A stretch of 38,173 nucleotides of DNA from Alphaproteobacteria bacterium (GTDB lineage: Bacteria > Pseudomonadota > Alphaproteobacteria > M2410): assembly GCA_030614785.1 (NCBI GenBank), contig JAUWTJ010000036.1, positions 1 to 38,173 on the forward strand. Direction: 5' to 3'. The notes under the pieces were generated by a model. The model ran no database searches, was not told where the DNA came from, and saw only the letters and a list, made by a program, of their open reading frames with translations. Shown one piece after another: positions 26,353 to 33,831 of this stretch (positions within the stretch are counted from its first letter, which is position 1; every line of letters starts with the position of its first letter). A program made the position numbers and the translations under genes.

Positions 26353-28010
26353 GCCTCTCGTCGCGCCTCATGTCACTGGGTTTCCTCGGGGTTCTGTTTG
26401 CCCTGACGGCGGTCAAACACGTCTTCCTGCCGTTCAATCATGATAACGCCGTTCACCTGAAGGCCGCCCGGGTTATCCTCGATCATAGCAGTCTCTATCA
26501 GAATTTTTTCGAAACCAATCCTCCACTGTTTCCCTATCTGACGGTTCTTCCGGTTTTCCTCGCGCAAGTGACGGGTGGGTCAGAGGTTTTGTTTTACGAT
26601 GGGCTCGTTTACGCCCTGGCGATCCTTGTGCTTGTCCTGGTGGGACGGGATCTGAACAAGGCGGGCATGCTCAAAACTTCTGCTGACAGGATACTGATCC
26701 TGGGGTCCTGGGTAGTCATTCTGGCCGGGTTTCAGGCTATGGATTTTGGCCAGCGCGATCACCTGATCGGCCTTCTGGTTCTACCCTATGTCGTCGATCT
26801 GGCCTTGCGGTCACAAGGGCCGGGCAGGGTGAGTTTACGATTACATGTTGCCTTCATACTGGCCATGGCGATCGCGATCAAGCCACAGTTTCTGCCCGTC
26901 TGGGCCCTTGGTGAGGCCTGGATCATGTTCCGATCGAGATCGATCAGGGCAGCGGTAAATTCAGGCAATGTCTTGATCGTTCTGACGGGGCTCGCCTACC
27001 TGCTTTTGACGTGGTGGCTCGAGCCGACGTTCTATACCCAGATTGTGCCTCTGGTCCGTGAAACCTATGGCGCCTACGGCCAGCCGGTCAGCGGCGCGGT
27101 GATTGTGTTCTGGATTGATCTGACCATTCTGCAGGGTCTTGTCTTCCGGCTGCAGTCCAGGATTGGCGACCCGCAGACCCGGGCCTTTCGCAGAGACCTC
27201 GTGGCGGCACTGTGCCTTGCCGCTCAGGGCGCCTTTCTGGGTTATCTGCTTCAGGCGCATTTCACCTATCACTTGTGGCCTTTCATCATGCTGTCGTGCG
27301 CGACGCTGCCCTTTGCCCTGTCAAACTACAAGGCGCAGGATACTGCGGCGCCAGGGACGGCGCGAGGGGTGGATGTTACCTTTATCACAAGCCGGCTGGC
27401 GCCGTGTGTTCTGGTGATCACCCTCGTTATCGCGACGCCGCTGTGGATTTGGCAGGGTGCTTTCTCAAGGGTTTCAACCGAGGCAGAGCTCGCTGCTCCC
27501 CCGTGGAGCGAGACCTTCGTTGATCTGGCAAACCTGGTTTCGCTCATCGACCGGCTTGCTGCAGATGAGCCCTACGCGATCCTCTCGGGTCAGGTTCATA
27601 TCGGGTTCCCGGCGGATCATTATACCACGGCGCGCGGGTCCATGCGGTATCACACGCTGTGGCCCTTGCCCGGTCTCGTCGGCAAGACCGGCGAAAAACA
27701 CACTCAGCTTAAGGATAAAATCCGCACCCAGGTGGCAGAGGATCTGGCCGCGCAGCGTCCGGCCCTGATCCTCATAGATGTCAGTGAAGAAAAGAAATAT
27801 TTTCCGCAAGACGATCACGGCAAGACGTCGTTTGACTATGTGGAATTTTTTGGTCAGTCCGAGGCCTTCAGAAAGGCGTTCTCGCATTATGCTTCGTGCG
27901 GCACCTTTGCCTACCAGCAGCACAGTCTTCGGATCTATATCGACAAGGTTCAGGATCCCGCGCGCCGCCGCCAGGATATCTGTCGGTCCGTCAGAACCGA
28001 AGGACCTTAA
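26349..28010 (+). CDS. Polytopic GT-C-type glycosyltransferase-like membrane protein
   Basis: 553 residues with about nine or ten hydrophobic helices and a soluble C-terminal portion from about 400. An acidic residue in the first periplasmic loop (FNHDNAVHLKAARVILDH) followed by FFETNPPLFPYLTVLP matches the GT-C fold (GT39/ArnT-like), in which that Asp acts on the lipid-linked sugar. It probably uses the polyprenyl-phosphate sugar made by the preceding GT2 enzyme on the periplasmic side. Acceptor unknown. Overlaps the GT2 gene by ATGA, so they are coupled. Confidence 0.75.
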   Translation: MSLSSRLMSLGFLGVLFALTAVKHVFLPFNHDNAVHLKAARVILDHSSLYQNFFETNPPLFPYLTVLPVFLAQVTGGSEVLFYDGLVYALAILVLVLVGRDLNKAGMLKTSADRILILGSWVVILAGFQAMDFGQRDHLIGLLVLPYVVDLALRSQGPGRVSLRLHVAFILAMAIAIKPQFLPVWALGEAWIMFRSRSIRAAVNSGNVLIVLTGLAYLLLTWWLEPTFYTQIVPLVRETYGAYGQPVSGAVIVFWIDLTILQGLVFRLQSRIGDPQTRAFRRDLVAALCLAAQGAFLGYLLQAHFTYHLWPFIMLSCATLPFALSNYKAQDTAAPGTARGVDVTFITSRLAPCVLVITLVIATPLWIWQGAFSRVSTEAELAAPPWSETFVDLANLVSLIDRLAADEPYAILSGQVHIGFPADHYTTARGSMRYHTLWPLPGLVGKTGEKHTQLKDKIRTQVAEDLAAQRPALILIDVSEEKKYFPQDDHGKTSFDYVEFFGQSEAFRKAFSHYASCGTFAYQQHSLRIYIDKVQDPARRRQDICRSVRTEGP

Positions 28011-28019
28011 GAGGATATC

Positions 28020-28769
28020 ATGGAACGCGCAGCATACGAAAATATGGCGAGCATTGAGGGTCGGCACTGGTGGTTCGTCGGACGGCGCGCCATCCTGACC
28101 GATGTGATCAAGAAATTGGCTAACGGCAAGCGCCTCGCCATTCTTGAGGTCGGCTGCGGCACCGGCGGCAATCTTGAAATGCTCGGGGGCTTCGGGGATG
28201 TGACCGGTGTTGAGCCGGACGGCGAGGCGCGCAGCTTGTCTGCGGCAAGGTCAAGCGCCACTGTAGTCGGCGGCAGATTGCCGGATGGTCTGGCGCTGGA
28301 GCCCGGGAGCTTTGATCTGCTGGCCGCCTTTGATGTGCTTGAGCACCTCGACGATGATAGCGCAGGTCTAAAGGCCGCCGCCGCCTGCCTCAAACCCGGC
28401 GGCACGGCGGTGCTCACCGTCCCGGCGTTTCCCTCCCTGTGGTCCTATCATGACGAACAGCATCATCACAAAAGACGCTATACAAAAGTTGGTTTCGAGG
28501 CGCTTGTGCGCTCCGCAGGTCTCGAGATTGACAAGCTCTCCTATTTCAATACATCGCTTTTTGTTCCGGCATTTGTCGTCCGTATGATGAAAAAATACTC
28601 AGGCGGCGCGAAGGCCGATATGGAAACCGTTCCACCGGGGGCTCTCAATGCTGTGCTGACGCAAATTTTCGCGCTTGAACGGTTCGCCCTGCGCAGGATG
28701 TCCCTGCCTTTTGGTCTGTCGCTGATCGCTGTCGCCAGTGTTCCTTTAGCAAGAGTTCCGGAGGCCTGA
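28020..28769 (+). CDS. Class I SAM-dependent methyltransferase
   Basis: 249 residues. Motif I is LEVGCGTGGNLEML (about 41-54) with the acidic VEPDGE end of strand two, followed by FDLLAAFDVLEHLDDD and an LKPGGTAVLTVPAF post-motif. N-terminal GRHWWFVGRR is common in methyltransferases of glycan loci. The C-terminal part may contact the membrane. It starts 9 bases after the GT-C gene and ends 4 bases before the GtrA-like gene, so it belongs to the same cassette and probably methylates a sugar or lipid carrier product. Confidence 0.85.
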   Translation: MERAAYENMASIEGRHWWFVGRRAILTDVIKKLANGKRLAILEVGCGTGGNLEMLGGFGDVTGVEPDGEARSLSAARSSATVVGGRLPDGLALEPGSFDLLAAFDVLEHLDDDSAGLKAAAACLKPGGTAVLTVPAFPSLWSYHDEQHHHKRRYTKVGFEALVRSAGLEIDKLSYFNTSLFVPAFVVRMMKKYSGGAKADMETVPPGALNAVLTQIFALERFALRRMSLPFGLSLIAVASVPLARVPEA

Positions 28770-28773
28770 CCCT

Positions 28774-29142
28774 ATGAGCAAGCTCTTCCGGTTTCTCGTC
28801 GTTGGATTTGTTGCAACCGTGACGCATTTTCTTGTCGTAATAGGCGCGGTGGAATTTTTGCAGGCGGACGCCACAAGTGCCAATGCCATGGCCTGGGCGA
28901 CCGCGCTCTTTGTTTCCTATTTCGGCCACTATCGCTGGACCTTCACAGCGACCGGCGCCCACCTTGAGCACCTGCCGCGCTATATCGTGGTTTCTCTAAC
29001 AGGGCTCTCGCTGAACCTGAGCACGGTCTGGCTGCTCAACAGCCAGCTCGGCGCACACTATCTGGTGGCAACGACCCTCGGGGTTACCCTGTCGATCATC
29101 GTAACCTTCACACTCAGCCGCCTGTGGGCTTTCGCGTGCTAA
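28774..29142 (+). CDS. GtrA-like membrane protein (putative polyprenyl-phosphate-sugar flippase)
   Basis: 122 residues with four hydrophobic helices. The family pattern is visible: KLFRFLVVGFVATVTHFLVV at the N-terminus, SYFGHYRWTF in the loop after helix two, and TLSRLWAFAC at the end. GtrA proteins move undecaprenyl-phosphate sugars across the membrane and are usually partnered with a GtrB such as the GT2 gene here. Its stop overlaps the stop of the convergent SDR gene by 4 bases. Confidence 0.88.
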   Translation: MSKLFRFLVVGFVATVTHFLVVIGAVEFLQADATSANAMAWATALFVSYFGHYRWTFTATGAHLEHLPRYIVVSLTGLSLNLSTVWLLNSQLGAHYLVATTLGVTLSIIVTFTLSRLWAFAC

Positions 29143-29876
29143 AGCACAATCCCGCCATCAACAATAATCGTCTGACCGTAAATATAGGACGCCATGGGGG
29201 ATGCCAGAAAGAGGGCGGCGTTGGCCATGTCCTGCGGCGTGCCGAGACGCCGCGCCGGGATCGCGCGCAGGGAGCCCTTGAGGCGCTCGGGACTATCGGT
29301 GGTGATTTTGGTCAGCTTGGTATCGACCAGTCCGGGCGCAATCCCGTTGACATGGATACCATCGCGCGCCCACGCCTTGGCCAGCGCCTTGGTCAGACCG
29401 ACTGCAGCGGATTTGGACGCCGCATAGGCCGGGTTGCCCATTGTCGCCTGAAACCCCGCCGTCGAGCTGACGGTAATGACCGAGCCTTTGGCGGCGGCGA
29501 TGAGATCATGGCAGCGCACCGCGCAGGCCATCAGGCTGGTCAGGTTGACATCCATGACATGCTCAAAGCCCTCCATCTCAAACTCGCCGCGCCCGTAGAT
29601 CACGGTCCCCTGGCTGAGCACCAGAACATCGAGAGTGTCGAACGAAAGCGGTGCATCGTCCACATTTTGCGATGAGCTGACATCGACCTGCGTATAGGTC
29701 AACCCTTCAAGGTCGCTGCCTTCCTCGCCGTCATAGTCAGCCGCGCTAGCCCTGGTGCCCCAGATATGAACTGCGGCGCCGCGCCCCCGAAAGCCCTGCG
29801 CGATGCCATTGCCGATGCCGCTTGAGCCGCCCACAACGAGCACCGTTTTATCTGTGAAGTCGAGAAGATCTGTCAT
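29139..29876 (-). CDS. Short-chain dehydrogenase/reductase
   Basis: 245 residues of the classical SDR type. The cofactor motif is VVGGSSGIGNGIA (about 14-26), catalytic Ser in VSSTAGF and the YAASK pair, followed by VNGIAPGLVDT. It is an NAD(P)-dependent oxidoreductase; the substrate cannot be told. The gene is divergent from yggT and converges with the glycan cassette. Confidence 0.9.
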   Translation of the reverse strand: MTDLLDFTDKTVLVVGGSSGIGNGIAQGFRGRGAAVHIWGTRASAADYDGEEGSDLEGLTYTQVDVSSSQNVDDAPLSFDTLDVLVLSQGTVIYGRGEFEMEGFEHVMDVNLTSLMACAVRCHDLIAAAKGSVITVSSTAGFQATMGNPAYAASKSAAVGLTKALAKAWARDGIHVNGIAPGLVDTKLTKITTDSPERLKGSLRAIPARRLGTPQDMANAALFLASPMASYIYGQTIIVDGGIVL

Positions 29877-30067
29877 GTTTCCGTGCCCTGTTTGCCCTGT
29901 TTGTTTAATCCCGGTGTTTTCATCAGGATTTCAGGCCTTGGCGCAAATGGCAAGAGGGGTGCCGACAAGGAGCAAGGGCCGAATCGGCTGGGCTGGGCGG
30001 GGGTTGCAGTTGCCCGCATCAATCGCTACATGTCCTTTTAGCCCGCCAATCAAGGAGAAACGGCAAA

Positions 30068-30349
30068 ATGATGTCTCCCTTCCAAGCCATAGACCTGCTG
30101 GTTCGTCTCTACGTCTGGATCATCATCGCTGATGTCATCCTGAGCTGGTTGATCAACTTCCAGGTGATTAACAGCGGCAGTGCCTTCGTGCGCAGCGTCC
30201 ATACGTTCACCTTCAAAATGACCGACCCGGCCTACAAAAAGATCCGCAGTATCATTCCGCCCATTGGTGGCCTCGATCTGTCGCCCATCGTTCTCATCGT
30301 CGGCGTGCAGGTCGCCTGGTGGTTGCTGGCTTCAATGTTGTTTCAGTAA
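30068..30349 (+). CDS. YggT-family integral membrane protein
   Basis: 93 residues with two hydrophobic segments (LLVRLYVWIIIADVILSWLI and PIVLIVGVQVAWWLLASML) flanking a conserved loop TDPAYKKIRSIIPPIGGLDL, which is the YggT signature. AAGGAG lies upstream. YggT proteins are linked to osmotic shock resistance and cell division. It is followed by a DUF167 gene and folD, an order common in proteobacteria. Confidence 0.93.
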   Translation: MMSPFQAIDLLVRLYVWIIIADVILSWLINFQVINSGSAFVRSVHTFTFKMTDPAYKKIRSIIPPIGGLDLSPIVLIVGVQVAWWLLASMLFQ

Positions 30350-30367
30350 GCCGCTGAGGGTCTGCAG

Positions 30368-30685
30368 ATGCCTCTTCGCCAGGACCAGAAGGGTGCGCGC
30401 CTCGCCTGCCGGGTGACGCCGAAATCCTAATCCAACGCGGTTGCCGGGCTCTATGTCGCCTCGGACGGCAAGGTCGCTCTGAAAGTTCGCGTCACAGCGG
30501 CACCGGAGAACGGCAAAGCCAATAAAGCACTGATAAAAGTGCTCGGCAAAGAGACAGGACTTGCGCCCTCGACCATGCGCGTGATAGCCGGTGAGCAGTC
30601 ACGCAACAAAATGATTCTGATCGAGGGAGAGCCAAAAGGGCTTGAAGAAACACTGACAGCCTGGCTCGGACAATTTAATGAGTGA
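30368..30685 (+). pseudogene. DUF167 (YggU-family) gene interrupted by an in-frame stop codon
   Basis: The frame from ATG at 30368 reads 20 residues (GARLACRVTPKS at the end), meets TAA at 30428-30430, then continues uninterrupted for 84 residues to TGA at 30683-30685. The joined sequence matches DUF167 (VRVTPKxSxNAVxGL, then VRVTAAPENGKANKALIKVL, then EQSRNKMILIEG). The stop falls at the usual Ala/Ser in the PKAS motif. Either a real nonsense mutation or a base error. It overlaps folD by 8 bases. DUF167 function is not known. Confidence 0.8.
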
Positions 30686-31580
30686 AGCCAAACGTATTAG
30701 TGGAACAGAGTTTGCCGAAGGCCTGCGCGCCCGTGTCGCCGAGGCCGTCGCAAGCCTGAAAAAAGACCATGATTTGACCCCCGGTCTTGCCGTGGTTCTC
30801 GTTGGCGACGATCCGGCCAGTCAGGTCTATGTCAGGAACAAGGGTATCAAGACCCGCGAAGCCGGCATGGAAAGTTTTGAACATCTCCTGCCCGCCGACA
30901 CGCCTGAGGCCGACGTCATCGCGCTTGTCAAAAATCTCAACGCCAACCCCTCCGTCCACGGTATCCTGTGCCAGCTGCCGATGCCGGGTCACATCGATGA
31001 AAAGAAAGTCGTTGAAACCATTGATCCGGCCAAAGACGTCGATGGTCTTCACCCGATGAGTGCCGGCAAGTTGATGCTGGGTCAGGACGGGCTTGTCCCT
31101 TGTACGCCGCTGGGCACCGTGATGCTGGCAAAGGACACGCTTGGCGACCTCACAGGCAAACATGCCGTTGTTATCGGGCGCTCGATCCTGGTCGGCAAGC
31201 CGGTCGCCCAATTGCTGCTCGCTGAAAACTGCACCGTCACCATGGCCCATTCTCGCACGCAGGATCTACCCGGCCTCTGCCGCACCGCAGATATTCTCGT
31301 TGCCGCCGTCGGCGTGCCGCAGATGGTCAAGGGAGACTGGATTAAGCCTGGCGCACTGGTGCTGGATGTCGGCATCAACAGGATTGATGCGCCCGAGCGC
31401 GGTGAAGGCAAGACACGCCTCGTCGGCGACGTGGATTACAAGGCCGCCAAAGAGGTGGCCGGGGCGATCACCCCTGTCCCCGGCGGCATCGGCCCCATGA
31501 CCATCGCCTGTCTCCTGCGCAATACGGTGACGGCCGCTTGCCGCATCGCCGGCGTGCCTGTACCCTCTGCGCTGAACTAG
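30678..31580 (+). CDS. folD: Bifunctional methylenetetrahydrofolate dehydrogenase/cyclohydrolase
   Basis: 300 residues. All catalytic positions are visible: Tyr51 and Lys55 ([14 protein letters not shown]), Gln99 in [10 protein letters not shown], Asp122 in [10 protein letters not shown], and the NADP-binding GRSILVGKP. The C-terminal [10 protein letters not shown] motif is intact. It converts 5,10-methylene-THF to 10-formyl-THF via methenyl-THF. Its start overlaps the end of the broken DUF167 gene by 8 bases. Metabolically it meets the product of fhs and consumes one-carbon units from glycine cleavage. Confidence 0.98.
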   Translation: MSEAKRISGTEFAEGLRARVAEAVASLKKDHDLTPGLAVVLVGDDPASQVYVRNKGIKTREAGMESFEHLLPADTPEADVIALVKNLNANPSVHGILCQLPMPGHIDEKKVVETIDPAKDVDGLHPMSAGKLMLGQDGLVPCTPLGTVMLAKDTLGDLTGKHAVVIGRSILVGKPVAQLLLAENCTVTMAHSRTQDLPGLCRTADILVAAVGVPQMVKGDWIKPGALVLDVGINRIDAPERGEGKTRLVGDVDYKAAKEVAGAITPVPGGIGPMTIACLLRNTVTAACRIAGVPVPSALN

Positions 31581-31610
31581 AAATACCCGGCTACCGACAG
31601 GAGATTGATG

Positions 31611-32615
31611 ATGGAACAGCGACAACTTGGAAATCTCTGGCCGGTCAGTGCGCTGGCGCTTGGCGGCGGCGGGCTTGGCCAGATCTGGGGCGAGACCACG
31701 CGCGAGGAGGCCATCGCCACGGCGCGCGAAGCCGTTGATCTGGGCATAACTCTGCTCGACATGGCGCCGTCCTACGGCAAGGGCGAGGCGGAAAGCGTCA
31801 TCGGCGAGGCCTTTGATGGCAAGCTGCCGGATGGTGTGCGGATCACCACAAAGTGCATTGTTGGCACTCTCAGCCCCGAGGACATGCTGACAAAGATCGA
31901 GCGCTCAATCGTCCGCTCCCTGAAGACCATGAAGCGCGAGCAGGCCGATCTCTTCTTTCTGCATTCACAGATCTTGCCCGATGAATATCAGCTGGCCGGT
32001 TATGAGGACATTCAGCACCTCTGGACAGTCACCTGGTCGTGCTACGAAGAGGCCGTGCTGCCTGCCCTTGAGAAGTTGAAAGCCAAGGGGCTTATTGCCA
32101 ATTGGGGCATCACCGGTGTTGGCTTGCCCTCAACGATCTTGAAAGCGCTACACCACGAGATCAAACCCGCCGCCGTTCAGGCCATCGCCAATTTGATGGA
32201 CAGCCCCGGCGGTATCAGGCGCTATGAAGAGCCGCCCGAGCCGCGTAATATCATCCGGACTGCGATCAACAATGATGTCGGTGTGATCGGTATTCGTGCC
32301 GTCCAGGCTGGCGCGCTCACCGCCAAAATGGATCGGCTTCTCGACACCACGGATCCCGACATGATGGATTACATTCGCGCCCAGCCTTGGCGCGATCTTT
32401 GCGCCGAACTGGGCGAAAACCCGGCGGTCCTGGCTCACCGCTATGCGCTGGCCATGGAGGGCGTCGACGTCGTCGTGACCGGCGTCAAGAACCGTCAGGA
32501 GCAAAAGGAGCTGGTCGAGGGATTGGCCAAAGGGCCATTGGATCCCGAAATCATCAGCAAAATCGACGCCCTGCGCCTCAACTTCTACCGCCCGAAGATC
32601 CCCATGGAAGTTTGA
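31611..32615 (+). CDS. Aldo/keto reductase
   Basis: 334 residues from the ATG at 31611, best spaced after CAGGAG (in-frame ATG at 31608 and TTG at 31605 are alternatives). The (beta/alpha)8 barrel catalytic tetrad is present: Asp and Tyr in LLDMAPSYGKGEAES, Lys in TTKCIVG, His in FFLHSQ. The NADP-binding end is recognisable in VVTGVKNRQEQ. It is an NADPH-dependent carbonyl reductase of unknown substrate, 30 bases after folD on the same strand. Confidence 0.9.
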   Translation: MEQRQLGNLWPVSALALGGGGLGQIWGETTREEAIATAREAVDLGITLLDMAPSYGKGEAESVIGEAFDGKLPDGVRITTKCIVGTLSPEDMLTKIERSIVRSLKTMKREQADLFFLHSQILPDEYQLAGYEDIQHLWTVTWSCYEEAVLPALEKLKAKGLIANWGITGVGLPSTILKALHHEIKPAAVQAIANLMDSPGGIRRYEEPPEPRNIIRTAINNDVGVIGIRAVQAGALTAKMDRLLDTTDPDMMDYIRAQPWRDLCAELGENPAVLAHRYALAMEGVDVVVTGVKNRQEQKELVEGLAKGPLDPEIISKIDALRLNFYRPKIPMEV

Positions 32616-32727
32616 TCGCCGCCTTGCAGCGTGCGAGTTGATCTGTTGCCTCAAATACACCGGTCAGATAACCTGACAGGCTCTTGGCTGTGCGGGGGCA
32701 TTGCTGCGAAACAGGGGAAAAGACAAA

Positions 32728-33831
32728 ATGAAGGCCAAAACCTGCGAAAAAGGGAAGGGCACCGGGCGTCTCATCTCTGTTGGTTTGGTGTTGCTTGCGC
32801 CGCTGGTCGCGCTCACCGGTCTGTCCGGGCCAGCCCTTGCCGAAGACGTGCAGCTTCAGGACCCCGCCAAAGTCGTAGCCGAGATGACCATGACCGTCCA
32901 CGGCGGCAACGAAATCTCCGCACCGGTCTATGTCAATGGCAAGGGGCCGTTTGAATTTGTTGTGGATACCGGCGCCACATCCAGCGGGATCTGGAATTCC
33001 GTGGTGCAGCAAAACGCCCTCGAGAACAACCATGTCGAAACCATCACGGTCTCTGCGGCGGACGGTCTCGTCCGCTTGAAAATTCTTGAATTTGGCTCTG
33101 TCCGCGCTGCCGTCTTTGCCCTCGACCCGGCTCATTTGATGGAGTATCCCGATTACTATTCCTATTATCGCCGCCCCCTCTCGGGTATTCTTGGGGCAGA
33201 CTATCTGACAAATCACGTTGTGGTCTTTGATTTTCCCCGCGACATGATGGTGCTCTATCCGAAGATGACGAACCTGACGCGCAGCATGCCAGGATATTTC
33301 GATTCCATTCCCTTGCGGTTTGAAGGTGAGCAGAAAGCCCTGTTTGTCAAAGCCGGTATCAACGGCAAGAGGCTCAACGCACTGGTTGATACCGGCGCCA
33401 GTATGACCACAATCCTGACGTCGGAGCACAGGAAACTGGGGGTCAGCCTCGAAGGCGCACAGCAAGTCACCATGACCGGCGTCAACGGCAATCCGATTCG
33501 CGGCTATATCGTGCGCCTCCCGGCGCTGAAAGCCGGCTCAAAGATCTGGCGGGATGTCGAGGTTGTCTTCGCACAGTTCACCGTCGGGCGCGCCGATCGG
33601 TTTTCCATGCTGCTCGGCATGGATCTGATGGGCCGCACGCCGTTTGCCGTTGACTACGGCCGCAAGCGTCTGCTGTTGGCCAAACCGGAAAAGGTCAACA
33701 TGGTGTCGCGCCGGGATCCGCGCTCTCAAGCACTCGTCGAAGCGCCGGAAGAATTGCAATGTTCGTTTCCTGCAGCAGCACGCGAAGGTCTGCCTTGCGT
33801 CGCCGCGACACGGCCTCCAGAACGCCGGTAA
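32728..33831 (+). CDS. Exported protein with two retropepsin-like aspartic protease domains
   Basis: 367 residues from the ATG at 32728 (AGGGG upstream). A signal peptide (LISVGLVLLAPLVALTGLSG) ends at ALA. Two tandem retropepsin-like modules follow: VVDTGATSS with Asp80 and its ILGADYL, then ALVDTGASMT with Asp221 and LLGMDLMG. Each DTGA/ILG pair is the family core, and two in one chain could form an intramolecular active site. The last 45 or so residues (SRRDPRSQALVEAPEELQ onward) are basic and low in order, and lie antisense to the GH20 gene; they look like read-through past an original end. Substrate unknown. Confidence 0.8.
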   Translation: MKAKTCEKGKGTGRLISVGLVLLAPLVALTGLSGPALAEDVQLQDPAKVVAEMTMTVHGGNEISAPVYVNGKGPFEFVVDTGATSSGIWNSVVQQNALENNHVETITVSAADGLVRLKILEFGSVRAAVFALDPAHLMEYPDYYSYYRRPLSGILGADYLTNHVVVFDFPRDMMVLYPKMTNLTRSMPGYFDSIPLRFEGEQKALFVKAGINGKRLNALVDTGASMTTILTSEHRKLGVSLEGAQQVTMTGVNGNPIRGYIVRLPALKAGSKIWRDVEVVFAQFTVGRADRFSMLLGMDLMGRTPFAVDYGRKRLLLAKPEKVNMVSRRDPRSQALVEAPEELQCSFPAAAREGLPCVAATRPPERR

